Assembly: GCF_016862995.1 (NCBI RefSeq)
Contig: NZ_BOOA01000017.1
Coordinates: 62,001 to 126,000 of the forward strand
DNA: 64,000 nucleotides
Direction of reading: 5' to 3'
From: Acrocarpospora phusangensis
Lineage (GTDB): Bacteria; Actinomycetota; Actinomycetes; Streptosporangiales; Streptosporangiaceae
A program made the position numbers and the translations under genes. Shown one piece after another: positions 49,418-58,678 of the stretch. The first letter of the stretch is position 1. Every line of letters starts with the position of its first letter. The notes beneath the pieces are model-generated. The model saw only the letters and a list, made by a program, of their open reading frames with translations, ran no database searches and was not told where the DNA came from.

Positions 49418-50303
49418 TGCGCACCCTCCTGGAGGCCACCGCCTGGGCGATGAGCAGGATGAACGTGATCACGATCATGACCAGGGAGAGCGTCGCGCCG
49501 AACGGCCAGTCGCGGGCCTTCAGGAACTGGTCCCTGATCATGTTGCCGAGCATGATCGCCTTGCCGCCGCCCAGCAGTTCGGGCACCACGTAGTTGCCGA
49601 AGCTCGGCACGAACACCAGCACCGCGCCGATCAGCGCGCTGGGCAGGGTGAGCGGCAGCGTCACGCTGAAGAACGTGCGGGCCGGGCTCGCGCCCAGGTT
49701 GGCGGAGGCCTCCCGCAGCCGGGGGTCGAGCTTCTCCACGGCCGAGTAGATCGGCAGGATCATGAGCGAAAGGTAGCCGTACAGCAGGCCGAGCACGATC
49801 GTGCCCTCGTTGTAGAGGAGGTCGAGCGGCTCGTCGATCAGGCCGATGCCGGTGAGCGCGCCGTTGACCAGTCCTGGGCCGGACAGCAGCACGATCCAGG
49901 CGTAGATGCGGATCAGGAAGTTGGTCCAGAACGGCAGCATGATCGCGAGCAGGGCGATGGTCTTCCAGCGCGGCGGCAGCTGCGCGATCGCGTACGCGGC
50001 CGGGTAGCCGATGAGCAGCGCGAGCAGGGTGACCGTGCCGGCGATGACGAAGGAGTCCCCGATGACGCCCAGGTAGAGGGGGTCACTGAGGCGTTCGAAG
50101 TTCTCCAGGGTGAACTCGTAGACGACCCCCCCGAAGCGTCCGCGCGGGAAGAACATGTACGTGAGCATCAAGATCATGGGCACGATGGCCAGCACGATCA
50201 GCGCGATCAGCCCAGGCGTGAGAAAGAACGCCGCGGCCGCGGCCCTGCCCCAGCCACGCGGCCTCCGGGACGTCTCAGAAGCCTTCGTGAGGTTTCCGGA
50301 CAA
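49410..50303 (-). CDS. potB: Spermidine/putrescine ABC permease PotB
   Basis: 297 aa with six membrane segments and EAA loop KLDPRLREASANLGASPARTFFSVTLPL. TTG 50303 is used; GGGAG lies about 6 nt upstream. It is the first gene of potB-potC-potA. No binding protein (PotD) gene follows or precedes in the window, unlike most pot operons. Confidence 0.88.
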   Translation of the reverse strand: MSGNLTKASETSRRPRGWGRAAAAAFFLTPGLIALIVLAIVPMILMLTYMFFPRGRFGGVVYEFTLENFERLSDPLYLGVIGDSFVIAGTVTLLALLIGYPAAYAIAQLPPRWKTIALLAIMLPFWTNFLIRIYAWIVLLSGPGLVNGALTGIGLIDEPLDLLYNEGTIVLGLLYGYLSLMILPIYSAVEKLDPRLREASANLGASPARTFFSVTLPLTLPSALIGAVLVFVPSFGNYVVPELLGGGKAIMLGNMIRDQFLKARDWPFGATLSLVMIVITFILLIAQAVASRRVRNA

Positions 50304-50424
50304 GCGGCGCTCCCTTCCTGATGATTCGCGAGTGTTGCAGGAGAACTCAACTTAGACAAGACTTTGCCGGGCACGGTGAGCTTTACATTTGTGTTTCTTG
50401 TTGAAGCGACGTTCAGGAGTAGAC

Positions 50425-51498
50425 GTGGACACTCCGCAGTGGCGGCTGTCGGCGACGGCCACCCTGATCCCGGGGCTCCCGATCGAACCGGGGCTCTCGG
50501 AATCGCTCCTGCGCGCCCTTGCCGACGCGCCGGAGCCCTTTAAGGTACAGAGGATGCGTCCCCTTCCACCGGTTCCGGCCGGAGAACGGGTGATTGAAGC
50601 CGATCAGACCAACCACTCGGTGATCGTAGGCGAAACCGTAGTGGTTAAGTGGTTTGAGAGGCCTTCTGGGGATTCGCCGGCTCCTGAGGTGTTCGCGCAC
50701 CTGGCGGAGGTGGGGTTCGAGCGGATCGCCCGGCCGTACGCGGCGGTGTTCCGCGGGGAGGACCTGCTGGCGCTGGTGACCGCCTACCTGCCCGAGGCCG
50801 TGGACGGCTGGCAGTGGTGCGTCGACGAGGCCGTCTCCGGCGGTACGGCTTTCGCCGCCGAACTCGGGCGCATGACGGCGGAACTGCACCTGGCCATGGC
50901 GACGCCCTCGCGCGTGCTGCCGGAACCCGTACGGACGGCGGCGCCGGCGTGGAGCGGCCGGGCGGCCGAGGCGCTGGCGGAGGCGCTGCGCCTCACGGAG
51001 GACGCCGAGGATTCCGCCTGGCTGGCGGCGCACGAGGCGGATCTGCGGCGGGAACTCGCGCCGCTCGAGGTGGCCGGGGACACGCCGGTGCTGCGCATTC
51101 ACGGGGACCTCCACGCGGGGCAGGTGCTCCGGTGGCGGGACGGCTTCGCGATCATCGACTTCGACGGGAATCCGACGGTTCCGGGGGCGGCGCCGTACCA
51201 GCCGGCGGCTCGGGATCTCGCGCAGCTGACCACGAGTCTGGAGCATGTGGCGCAGGTGGCCGTGAAGCGGCGCGGGGCCGATCCGCAGGCGATGGCGGCC
51301 TGGGCGTGGACGACGCGAGAAGCCCTCGAAGCCGCTTATGTCGGGACATTGGCGGAGGCGGGGCGTTCGGAGCTGCTGGACCGGTCGCTGCTGCGGCCGT
51401 TCGAGGTCGAGCAGCTGTGCCGTGAGCTGATCTACGCGGGCCGGCATCTGCCGCGCTGGCGGTACGCGCCCATGGGCGTGCTGCGGACCTGGTTCTGA
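50425..51498 (+). CDS. Sugar kinase of the maltokinase/aminoglycoside phosphotransferase fold, probable glucosamine kinase
   Basis: 357 aa. Eukaryotic-kinase-like fold: VIVGETVVVKWFERP carries the ATP-binding Lys, the Brenner-like loop is LRIHGDLHAGQVLRW (about 224-238) with catalytic Asp, and AIIDFDGNP holds the metal Asp. Actinobacterial glucosamine kinases have this maltokinase-like form and are often next to a SIS isomerase gene, as here (17-bp gap). It would convert glucosamine to GlcN-6-P. GTG 50425 follows AGGAG by 5 nt; an upstream TTG at 50389 is not needed. Maltokinase is the alternative, but no TreS/GlgE genes are near. Confidence 0.75.
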   Translation: MDTPQWRLSATATLIPGLPIEPGLSESLLRALADAPEPFKVQRMRPLPPVPAGERVIEADQTNHSVIVGETVVVKWFERPSGDSPAPEVFAHLAEVGFERIARPYAAVFRGEDLLALVTAYLPEAVDGWQWCVDEAVSGGTAFAAELGRMTAELHLAMATPSRVLPEPVRTAAPAWSGRAAEALAEALRLTEDAEDSAWLAAHEADLRRELAPLEVAGDTPVLRIHGDLHAGQVLRWRDGFAIIDFDGNPTVPGAAPYQPAARDLAQLTTSLEHVAQVAVKRRGADPQAMAAWAWTTREALEAAYVGTLAEAGRSELLDRSLLRPFEVEQLCRELIYAGRHLPRWRYAPMGVLRTWF

Positions 51499-51515
51499 GT
51501 CGAAAGGGTGTGGGG

Positions 51516-52472
51516 ATGGACGCGGCGTTGTACCTGGCGGATCTGGAGGCGAAGCCGGAGGCGCTCGCCGGGCTGGCCGACGCGCTGCACGGCCTGTACG
51601 CCGAGGTGCCCGCCACCGCCCGGCGGGTGCTCTTCCTGGGCATGGGCAGCTCGCGGTACGCGGCCGGAGTGGCGGCGCTGCGGCTGCGGTCGGCCGGCAT
51701 CGACGCCGTGGCCGAGTACGCGTCGGCGGCGGCGAGCTATCCCGCCGATCCGGAGACCCTGGTCGTGGCGATCTCGGCCTCCGGGGGCAGCCGGGAGACG
51801 CTGGACGCGGTCGAGCGGTACCGGGGCCGGTCGCGGGTGGTCGCCCTGACCAACAAGGACGGCTCCGCCGTGACCGAGGGCGCGGACGCCGTGCTGCCGA
51901 TGCTGGCCGGGCCCGAGGACGGCGGCGTCGCCTGCCGGACATTCCAGCACACGCTGGCCCTGCTCCTGGGGCTCGCCGACCACCTGACCGGCACAGATAC
52001 CGATATTTCGGGACTTGTGCGGCGGGCGGCGGAGGCGAGCGCCGATCTGCTCGACCGGCGCGGCGCGTGGCTGGAGGAGGCGGTCGCGCTGCTGGACGGG
52101 CCACACGGCGTCTACACGGTCGCCCCCGCCGAACGCCTCTCCTCCGCGCAGCAGTCCGCGCTCATGTTCCGCGAGGGCCCGCGCCGCCAGGCCGACGCCT
52201 GCGAGACCGGCGACTGGGCGCACGTGGACGTCTACCTCACCAAGACCTACGACTACCGCGCCCTGTTCTTCCCCGGCTCCCGCTACGACGAGCAGGCCAT
52301 GGACTGGATCCGCCAGCGCGGGTCCACGGTCCTGACCGTGGGCGGCGACCTCCCCGGTCAGGCCGCGTCGATCCGCTACCGCCACGACGACGACGCCGAC
52401 GTGGCCCTGCTCACCGAAACCCTGGTCGCGGAACTGATCGCCGCGACCTACTGGCGGCAGACCATTGGATAG
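51516..52472 (+). CDS. SIS-domain sugar isomerase/deaminase (GlmS C-terminal-like)
   Basis: 318 aa with two SIS domains (about 30-165 and 190-315): VLFLGMGSSRYAAGVAALRL and VVAISASGGSRETLDAV bind the phosphosugar; ACRTFQHTLALLLGLADHL and SALMFREGPRRQADACETG (GlmS-like E-R/K/E region) follow. No glutaminase domain. Probably interconverts GlcN-6-P and Fru-6-P. ATG 51516 has AAAGGG at 7 nt. Coupled by position to the preceding kinase. Confidence 0.82.
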   Translation: MDAALYLADLEAKPEALAGLADALHGLYAEVPATARRVLFLGMGSSRYAAGVAALRLRSAGIDAVAEYASAAASYPADPETLVVAISASGGSRETLDAVERYRGRSRVVALTNKDGSAVTEGADAVLPMLAGPEDGGVACRTFQHTLALLLGLADHLTGTDTDISGLVRRAAEASADLLDRRGAWLEEAVALLDGPHGVYTVAPAERLSSAQQSALMFREGPRRQADACETGDWAHVDVYLTKTYDYRALFFPGSRYDEQAMDWIRQRGSTVLTVGGDLPGQAASIRYRHDDDADVALLTETLVAELIAATYWRQTIG

Positions 52473-52475
52473 CAT

Positions 52476-52481
52476 TACTGT
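52476..52481 (+). promoter_or_regulatory. -10 element for a leaderless MerR gene
   Basis: TACTGT lies exactly 6 nt before the MerR ATG and there is no Shine-Dalgarno site in the 15-bp gap, which suggests a leaderless transcript starting at 52488. The surrounding GATAGCATTACTGTCTAATC is an imperfect palindrome. Confidence 0.4.
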
Positions 52482-52487
52482 CTAATC

Positions 52488-53120
52488 ATGCGGATCTCCC
52501 AGCTCAGCGCCGAATCCGGGGTGCCGATCCCGACGATCAAGTACTACCTGCGCGAAGGTCTGCTCCCCCAGGGCGAGCAGACCTCGGCCACCCGCGCCGA
52601 GTACGGCCGGGCCCACCTCCGCCGCCTCCGCCTGATCCGCGCCCTGCTGGAGGTCGGACGGCTCCCCGTCGCCGCCATCCGCAAGGTGATCGACGCGGTG
52701 GACGACGAGACCATGGGCGTGCACCAGATGCTCGGCACCGCCCACTACGCGCTCAGCCCCGACATCGAACCCCACGAGGAGACCCAGGACTGGCAGGAGG
52801 CCCGCGAGATGGTCGACCAGCTCCTCGCCGACTACGGCTGGCAGGTCGAACCCCGGGCCCCCGCCCGCGAGGAACTCGCCCAGGCCATCGTCACCCTGCG
52901 CACCCTCGGCGCGTCCCCGACCCTCGCCGACCTCGCGCCGTACGCGTCGGCCGCGCAGACCCTCGTCCAGACGCACGAGATCCACCAGATCCCCTTCGAC
53001 GCGCCGCGCGAGACCACGGTCGAAGCCCACATCATCGGCACCGTCATGTACGGCCGCGTCCTGGACACCATCCGGCGCCTCGCCCAGGAGTCCGAATCCG
53101 CCAGAATCCTTAGCACGTGA
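52488..53120 (+). CDS. MerR-family regulator
   Basis: 210 aa. N-terminal MerR HTH (MRISQLSAESGVPIPTIKYY, LREGLLPQGEQTSATRAEYG) and dimerisation helix (HLRRLRLIRALLEVGRLPVA). The long C-terminal region (75-210) has no Cys cluster, so it is not a metal sensor; it may bind a small molecule. It follows the SIS gene by 15 bp and could control the amino-sugar pair or the downstream STAND gene. Confidence 0.88.
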   Translation: MRISQLSAESGVPIPTIKYYLREGLLPQGEQTSATRAEYGRAHLRRLRLIRALLEVGRLPVAAIRKVIDAVDDETMGVHQMLGTAHYALSPDIEPHEETQDWQEAREMVDQLLADYGWQVEPRAPAREELAQAIVTLRTLGASPTLADLAPYASAAQTLVQTHEIHQIPFDAPRETTVEAHIIGTVMYGRVLDTIRRLAQESESARILST

Positions 53121-53154
53121 ACCGTATGTTCTTGAGGAACGCTGAGGAGCTGTC

Positions 53155-56100
53155 GTGGCGGAGCAGTTCAGCTATGCCGAAGCGGTGCGGGTGCTCGGCG
53201 GTGAGACTCGGACGCTCCGGGCTTTGGACAAAGTGCTCGGCGGCGTCCTGCTGGGGGCCGCCGTCGTCCCCGGTGTACGCGAGGTGGCGCTCAGCCTCTT
53301 CGACGCCAAGGCGGAGGCGATGCGGCTCGGGCACGAACTCATCGGCTCCCTCCGCGAGAAGGTCACCGGCGTCAGCCGCCAGACCAGAACAGAGCGCCTG
53401 CACGCGGCGCACGCGATCATCATCACCACCGCCTTCTTCGAGGCATTCGACGATCTCGAATTGCCGTTCAGCCTCTCGGACCTGCGACTGACGTACGCCG
53501 ACAAGCGAATAATCGTCCCCGAGGGTGCCGACAAGCGGACGATCGTACCCGCGAACATCACGCTGCACTTCTGGCTGGAATCGAGCGACGCGTTGCCGAT
53601 GTCCGAGGACGCCTCCGGAGTGCTGTTCCGCCGCCAGCGCATGACTTACTCGCGCGCCTCCTTGTCACTACTCGGCTTCATGGAAGACCTGGCCGTCTGG
53701 GACGAACTCAACGCCGCCCAGCAAGCCACCGCGAAGTCGGAAATCACCAAGTTGCCGCACTTCGCCGCCCACCGGTACCAGGAGATGTTCCGGCGGCTGG
53801 CCACCGATTTCCCGGAGTTCTCCTTCTGGGCGGACCAGCGCGAGCATCACGAGACCCAGGAGCAGATCCGCCATGGCCTGGGCGGCCTGAACGCCATGCT
53901 CACCGCCGTCGCCTCCGGCCGGATCCCCCCGCCCAAGCTGCGAAGCATCCTCGCGCTGAACCAGGCGGCACCTGCTCGCCCGATCAGCCCGACCGACGAC
54001 CGGCCCGGCGGTCTGACCCTGCCGACGCTGGCCGACGGATACGTGAACCCGCGGTTCCGGCTCATCGACAAACCGTCGGATCTCAGCCTGGAACAGTCCT
54101 GGGCCGACCAGCCCGTCCGGGACGATCTCCAGCGTCTGCTGGCCGGCTTCGTGACGTCGGTGTCCGCGGTGCGGGCGCCTTTGCTGATCCTCGGTCAGCC
54201 CGGCGTGGGGAAGTCGGTCCTGACCCAGATGCTGGCCGCTCGATTACCCGCCGCCGACTTCCTGCCCGTACGCGTTCCGCTCCGCCAGGTCCCCGCCGAC
54301 GCCGGCATCCAGGAGCAGATCGAGGCGGCCGTCCGCGTCACCACCGGCGAGGCCCTGAGCTGGCCCGATCTGGCCCGATCCGCCGACGGCGCGCTTCCGG
54401 TGGTGCTGCTGGACGGCCTCGACGAACTCCTTCAGGCCACCGGCGTCAACCGGGCCGACTATCTGATCCAGGCCCAGGAGTTCCAGCGGCGCGAAGCCGA
54501 ACTCGGCCGCCCGGTCGCCGTGATCGTCACCACCCGGACGGCGGTGGCCGACCGCTGCCGCCTGCCCGCCGAATCCGTCGCCATCCGCCTGGAGCCGTTC
54601 TCCGACGCCCAGGTCAAATCGTGGATCGACACCTGGAACCGCACCAACGCCGGCCTGTTCGCGAGCGCCGGCCATCGGCCGCTCTCCCCCGACGACGTGC
54701 TCGCCCATCCCGAACTCGCCGAGCAACCCCTGCTCCTGCTCATGCTCGCCCTGTACGACGCCGACGCCGAGACCGGCCGGAGGCTGCCCGACTCCACCGA
54801 CCTCAGCCTCGGCGACCTGTACGAACGGCTGCTCCGCCGTTTCGCCGACCGCGAGATCGAGAAACACGAGCCCGGGATCTCGCCCGAGCGGCGCGCGGCG
54901 GCGGTCGAGGGGGAGCTGCTGCGGCTCTCCGTCGCCGCGTTCGCCATGTTCAACCGGGGCCAGCAGTGGGTCACCCAGGCGGAACTCGACCGCGACCTGA
55001 GTGCGCTGATCCCGGAACCGCCCGCGGCCGGGGTTGGGTTCCAGCGTCCGCTGACCGCCGCCCAGAACGTCATCGGCCGGTTCTTCTTCATCCACCAGGC
55101 GCGGGCGCTACGCGAGTCCGAGGAACTGAGCACCTACGAGTTCCTGCACGCCACCTTCGGCGAGTACCTGATCGCGCGGCTGGTCCGGGACCTGGTCCGC
55201 CAGGCGGCCGAGCGGGAGGCGCTGACCCGGGCGGGCGCGCTGGGCGGCATGCTCGGCGCACCTCCCGAGCCGGGTCCGTTCGGCGCGCTGCTCTCCTTCG
55301 CCGTCCTCTCGGTCCGCACGTCGATCCCTCAGTTCCTCGGCGACATGGGCGTATCCACCGACCAGGTGAGACCGTTCCTCCTGCGCCGGTTCCAGGAGGT
55401 CTATTTCGGCGCGGAAGCCACCCGCTCGGCCTATGAGCCCTTACCGCTGCCGGCCGTTCAGCGCATCGCCCGCCAGACGGCCAACCTGGTCCTGCTGGTG
55501 ACCGTGCTGACCGGTCCGGTCACCGCCGCGGAGCTCTTCGGCGACGGCTCGGCGTCGGTGGGGCACTGGCAGCCGCTCGTCGACCTCTGGCGGTCGGGGA
55601 CCCACCACGACGAATGGCCCAGCCTGGTGGCCACGCTGGGCATCGTGCGTTCCTGGGCGGACGGCGACCGGACGCTGACCGTGTACTGGAAGGGCTCGCA
55701 CCAGGTGCTCCCCGTCAGCATCCAGCGCGACCAAGGGTCGGTGGGCAATCGGCAGATCATCTGGGAGGCGGAGGACACGCTCCTGTGGGCGCACAACAGG
55801 CCTCCGGACACAGGCGGGCACGGCTGGCAAGTCGGCCCCGCTCACACATCCTTGGACACCGGAGCCGGACGTGCGGTGATCTACGAGGTCTTCACCCCGC
55901 TCTACACGTATCTTCGCGAAGCGGTGACCTCCTTCGCCGACACCGGGGACGGTCACTCGATCTCGCTGTTCACCGCTCTCAACGATCTATGGCTTCCGGG
56001 CCTGCGCAGTTCTTACTTCAACCGTCCCGCGCTCGTGACTGCCTATTCGCGAGCCTTCGAGATGATCGCCCGATTCTCCGGTTCCTCGACCGCCTTCTAT

Positions 56101-56514
56101 CTACACGAAGTCCTCAGCCGACTCGCCGTGGACCTGCCGAACCTGTCCCCGGCAGAGGCGCGTGAACTCCTGTCCGACATGAAAGGACGCTTCCAGCTCG
56201 GCGAGTCCGAAAGTCACCTGATAGCCAGATGCGCGCTCGACCTGGTGGCACGCGACCGAGTCCAGCTGGAGTTCCTCGGCGACGTCCTGTACCAGCTGGA
56301 CCTGCCCGCGTGGGCGTACCTGGAGGCGGCGGTCACCCTCATGGAGCTGGAGATCGACCCGTCCGAGGTTCCCGCGACCGCCTTCGACGTCGTACGCCGG
56401 TTGCGTCCCGACCAGATGGACGAGATCGAACGCGACCATCCGCACCTGTTCCACCGCGCCCGCCGCATCATCCGCGCCGACGGCGGACGCTTCCGGCTCG
56501 TCTGGCCGGGCTAG
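53155..56514 (+). CDS. NNH7-NACHT STAND ATPase (NLR-like)
   Basis: 1119 aa. Residues 1-260 match the actinobacterial NACHT N-terminal helical domain 7 pattern (FSYAEAVRVLGGETRTLRAL, SLFDAKAEAMRLGHELIGSL, LHAAHAIIITTAFFEAFDDL). The NACHT NTPase spans about 335-520: Walker A GQPGVGKS (347-354), Walker B LLDGLDE (418-424) and VTTRTAVADRCR as sensor 1. Residues 540-700 look like the winged-helix/helical part (EFLHATFGEYLIARLV). The C-terminal 400 residues are helical and without known repeats, the presumed sensor. Bacterial proteins of this build include antiphage NLRs, but others are developmental. GTG 53155 follows GAGGAG by 5 nt. Two TTA codons (54244, 55441). It overlaps the convergent methyltransferase by 4 bp. 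Confidence 0.85.
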   Translation: MAEQFSYAEAVRVLGGETRTLRALDKVLGGVLLGAAVVPGVREVALSLFDAKAEAMRLGHELIGSLREKVTGVSRQTRTERLHAAHAIIITTAFFEAFDDLELPFSLSDLRLTYADKRIIVPEGADKRTIVPANITLHFWLESSDALPMSEDASGVLFRRQRMTYSRASLSLLGFMEDLAVWDELNAAQQATAKSEITKLPHFAAHRYQEMFRRLATDFPEFSFWADQREHHETQEQIRHGLGGLNAMLTAVASGRIPPPKLRSILALNQAAPARPISPTDDRPGGLTLPTLADGYVNPRFRLIDKPSDLSLEQSWADQPVRDDLQRLLAGFVTSVSAVRAPLLILGQPGVGKSVLTQMLAARLPAADFLPVRVPLRQVPADAGIQEQIEAAVRVTTGEALSWPDLARSADGALPVVLLDGLDELLQATGVNRADYLIQAQEFQRREAELGRPVAVIVTTRTAVADRCRLPAESVAIRLEPFSDAQVKSWIDTWNRTNAGLFASAGHRPLSPDDVLAHPELAEQPLLLLMLALYDADAETGRRLPDSTDLSLGDLYERLLRRFADREIEKHEPGISPERRAAAVEGELLRLSVAAFAMFNRGQQWVTQAELDRDLSALIPEPPAAGVGFQRPLTAAQNVIGRFFFIHQARALRESEELSTYEFLHATFGEYLIARLVRDLVRQAAEREALTRAGALGGMLGAPPEPGPFGALLSFAVLSVRTSIPQFLGDMGVSTDQVRPFLLRRFQEVYFGAEATRSAYEPLPLPAVQRIARQTANLVLLVTVLTGPVTAAELFGDGSASVGHWQPLVDLWRSGTHHDEWPSLVATLGIVRSWADGDRTLTVYWKGSHQVLPVSIQRDQGSVGNRQIIWEAEDTLLWAHNRPPDTGGHGWQVGPAHTSLDTGAGRAVIYEVFTPLYTYLREAVTSFADTGDGHSISLFTALNDLWLPGLRSSYFNRPALVTAYSRAFEMIARFSGSSTAFYLHEVLSRLAVDLPNLSPAEARELLSDMKGRFQLGESESHLIARCALDLVARDRVQLEFLGDVLYQLDLPAWAYLEAAVTLMELEIDPSEVPATAFDVVRRLRPDQMDEIERDHPHLFHRARRIIRADGGRFRLVWPG

Positions 56515-57317
56515 AGCAGGCCGACTCCGCTGTAGCCGTCCACGCCGGGGAGGGCGGGGAGGCGGGGAGAGGCGGGGTCGGGGCGCCAGTCGTCGGTGGA
56601 GACGAGGCCGGGTTCCGCGAGGGTGAAACCGTCGAAGAAGCGGAGGATCTGGGTGTGGGAGCGGGGGCGTACGGCGCCGGCGGTGGTGCGGGTGTAGACG
56701 GCGGTGCCTTCGGCCAGCTGGGATTCGTCGAGGTCGCCGTAGGAGAGGTGGCTGATGACGATGGCGCTGCCGGGGGCGAGGTGGTCGCGCAGGGTGTTGA
56801 CGATGGTCTCGGCCAGGTCGTCTTCGGGGATGAAGTGGAGCACGGCCAGGAGAAGGACGCCGACGGGCCGGCTCAGGTCCAGGTGGGCGTGGACGCGCGG
56901 GTCCTTGAGGATGGCGAGCGGTTCGCGGAGGTCGCCGTCCAGGACGATGGTCTGCTGGTTGTCCTCCAGGATGGCCCGGCCGTGGGCGAGCACGATGGGG
57001 TCGTTGTCGATGTAGACGATGCGCGACTCCGGGTCGGCGCGCAGCGCGACCTCGTGCACGTTCTCCTGGGTGGGCAGCCCGGCCCCGATGTCGAGGAACT
57101 GCCGGATCCCCGTGCCCGCCAGGAAGTTGACCGCCCGGCTGAGGAACCGGCGGTTGGCCTGGACGCCTTCGCGCACGTTCGGCGTCAGCTCGATGATCTT
57201 CGCGGCGGCGGCCCGGTCGGCGGCGAAGTTGTCCTTGCCACCCAGGAAGTAGTCGTACATCCGGGCGACGCTCGGAATGTTCGGGTCAATCCCTGTCGGT
57301 GCCTGCTCCGACTCCAT
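56511..57317 (-). CDS. SAM-dependent methyltransferase, DUF574 family
   Basis: 268 aa, close to the DUF574/Methyltransf_19 proteins abundant in actinomycetes. PSVARMYDYFLGGKDNFAAD is the hallmark N-terminus; QFLDIGAGLPTQENVHEVA is the SAM motif I; VYIDNDPIVLAHGRA is motif II; VGVLLLAVLHFIPE is motif IV. Substrates of this family are unknown. ATG 57317 has GGGGGA upstream. Convergent with the STAND gene. Confidence 0.92.
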   Translation of the reverse strand: MESEQAPTGIDPNIPSVARMYDYFLGGKDNFAADRAAAAKIIELTPNVREGVQANRRFLSRAVNFLAGTGIRQFLDIGAGLPTQENVHEVALRADPESRIVYIDNDPIVLAHGRAILEDNQQTIVLDGDLREPLAILKDPRVHAHLDLSRPVGVLLLAVLHFIPEDDLAETIVNTLRDHLAPGSAIVISHLSYGDLDESQLAEGTAVYTRTTAGAVRPRSHTQILRFFDGFTLAEPGLVSTDDWRPDPASPRLPALPGVDGYSGVGLL

Positions 57318-57392
57318 CGATCCCCCAAGATCGGACTTACATTGACGATCTTAACGTACCTAAGAATGTGAGTATTTATCGTCTTATCGGAG

Positions 57393-58613
57393 TTATATCC
57401 GACCGGAAGCCATGTCCATGAGCCGGACCAGAACCTGCCCCCCGGACACCCGTACGCCGTCGTGCTCCCACTCGTTGGTGACCCAGGTACGCACGTTGCC
57501 CACCCGCCGGGCCGTCTCCAGCGAGAGCTCCGCGTCCACGTACATGTCGTCGTGGTAGACGGCCGCGAAGACGGGGACCTCGTTGGCGGCGAGCCGTACC
57601 GGATCGTAGAGGGGCGGCCAGCCGGTCCGGGCGGCGAGCCGGTCGGCGGCGGGCTTGAAGGGGCGCAGCGCCCGGATGTCGTCGAACATCCAGGGATAGA
57701 TCATTTCCCCGGTGAAGGCGGGGACGGCGGCGTCCTCGGCGAACTCGGCGGGGAGCAGGCGGGCGGCGGACCAGGCGGTGGCCGGGCCCTGGGAGTAGAT
57801 GGACTCGTGCAGGACCGCGTAGAGCGGGTTGTCCGCGAAGCTCGTCTCGGTCAGGCACTGCTGGAGGAAGCCGTCGGTGAGGCCCTCGTCGAGCAGCCAG
57901 TGCAGGCGTTGCGCGCCGTCGCCGGTGCCGAGCATCATGCCGAGCGTCTGGAAGCGGCGCACGGTGAGACGGTCCCCGTCGGGCAGCCGTACGTCGCGGG
58001 TGCGGAGTTCGCCGACGATGGCTTCGATCCTGGCGACGTCGCCGGGGAACCGCGCCAGGTAGCGGCGGTATTTGTCCAGTACGCGGGGATACGTACGCGC
58101 GTAGACGTCGTCGGCCGTCGCGTCCAGACCGGCCAGTCCGCCCGTGACGAAACACCTGCGCAGACCCTCGGGAGCCTGGGAGAGGTACGTCAGCGTGATG
58201 AAACCGCCGTAACTCTGGCCGAGCGTGTCCCACGGACCGGCGCCGAGCCGCCGCCGGATCAGCTCCGCGTCGGCGACGATCGCGTCCGCCCGGAAGTGGT
58301 GCAACTGGTCGGCCAGGTCGCGCCGCCGCCCGGTGACGGGAGTGCTGCGGCCGGTGCCGCGCTGGTCCAGCAGGAGCACCCGGTGGGTGCGCAGGGCGTG
58401 CCCGAGCCATCCGTCCGCCGAGGTGGGACGGGGGGACTTGCCGCCGGGACCGCCCTGCAGGAACAGCAGCCACGGCAGGTCCTCGCCGCGCCGGGCCGGG
58501 TCCACCGCCTCGCGCGCGAACACCTCGATCGCCTGGCCGCCCGGGTTGCCGTGGTCGAGCGGGACGGTGAACGTGTGGTCGGTGAGCGCGACACCCGGGA
58601 GCAGAACGGTCAT
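57393..58613 (-). CDS. Alpha/beta hydrolase, peptidase S33 (prolyl aminopeptidase-like)
   Basis: 406 aa. Oxyanion region LLFLQGGPGGKSPRP, LLLDQRGTGRSTPV, nucleophile Ser134 in LGQSYGGFITLTYL, and the catalytic His in NEWEHDGVR. This matches the proline iminopeptidase subgroup of S33. No signal peptide, so cytoplasmic. ATG 58613 is preferred over TTG 58643. Divergent from the lipoprotein gene. Confidence 0.9.
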   Translation of the reverse strand: MTVLLPGVALTDHTFTVPLDHGNPGGQAIEVFAREAVDPARRGEDLPWLLFLQGGPGGKSPRPTSADGWLGHALRTHRVLLLDQRGTGRSTPVTGRRRDLADQLHHFRADAIVADAELIRRRLGAGPWDTLGQSYGGFITLTYLSQAPEGLRRCFVTGGLAGLDATADDVYARTYPRVLDKYRRYLARFPGDVARIEAIVGELRTRDVRLPDGDRLTVRRFQTLGMMLGTGDGAQRLHWLLDEGLTDGFLQQCLTETSFADNPLYAVLHESIYSQGPATAWSAARLLPAEFAEDAAVPAFTGEMIYPWMFDDIRALRPFKPAADRLAARTGWPPLYDPVRLAANEVPVFAAVYHDDMYVDAELSLETARRVGNVRTWVTNEWEHDGVRVSGGQVLVRLMDMASGRI

Positions 58614-58678
58614 TGCGCCAAGGTACCCGTTAGCGGAGGTCAACCCTGCTGTAAGCGGACTGGCCCAAAATCGGGGAC

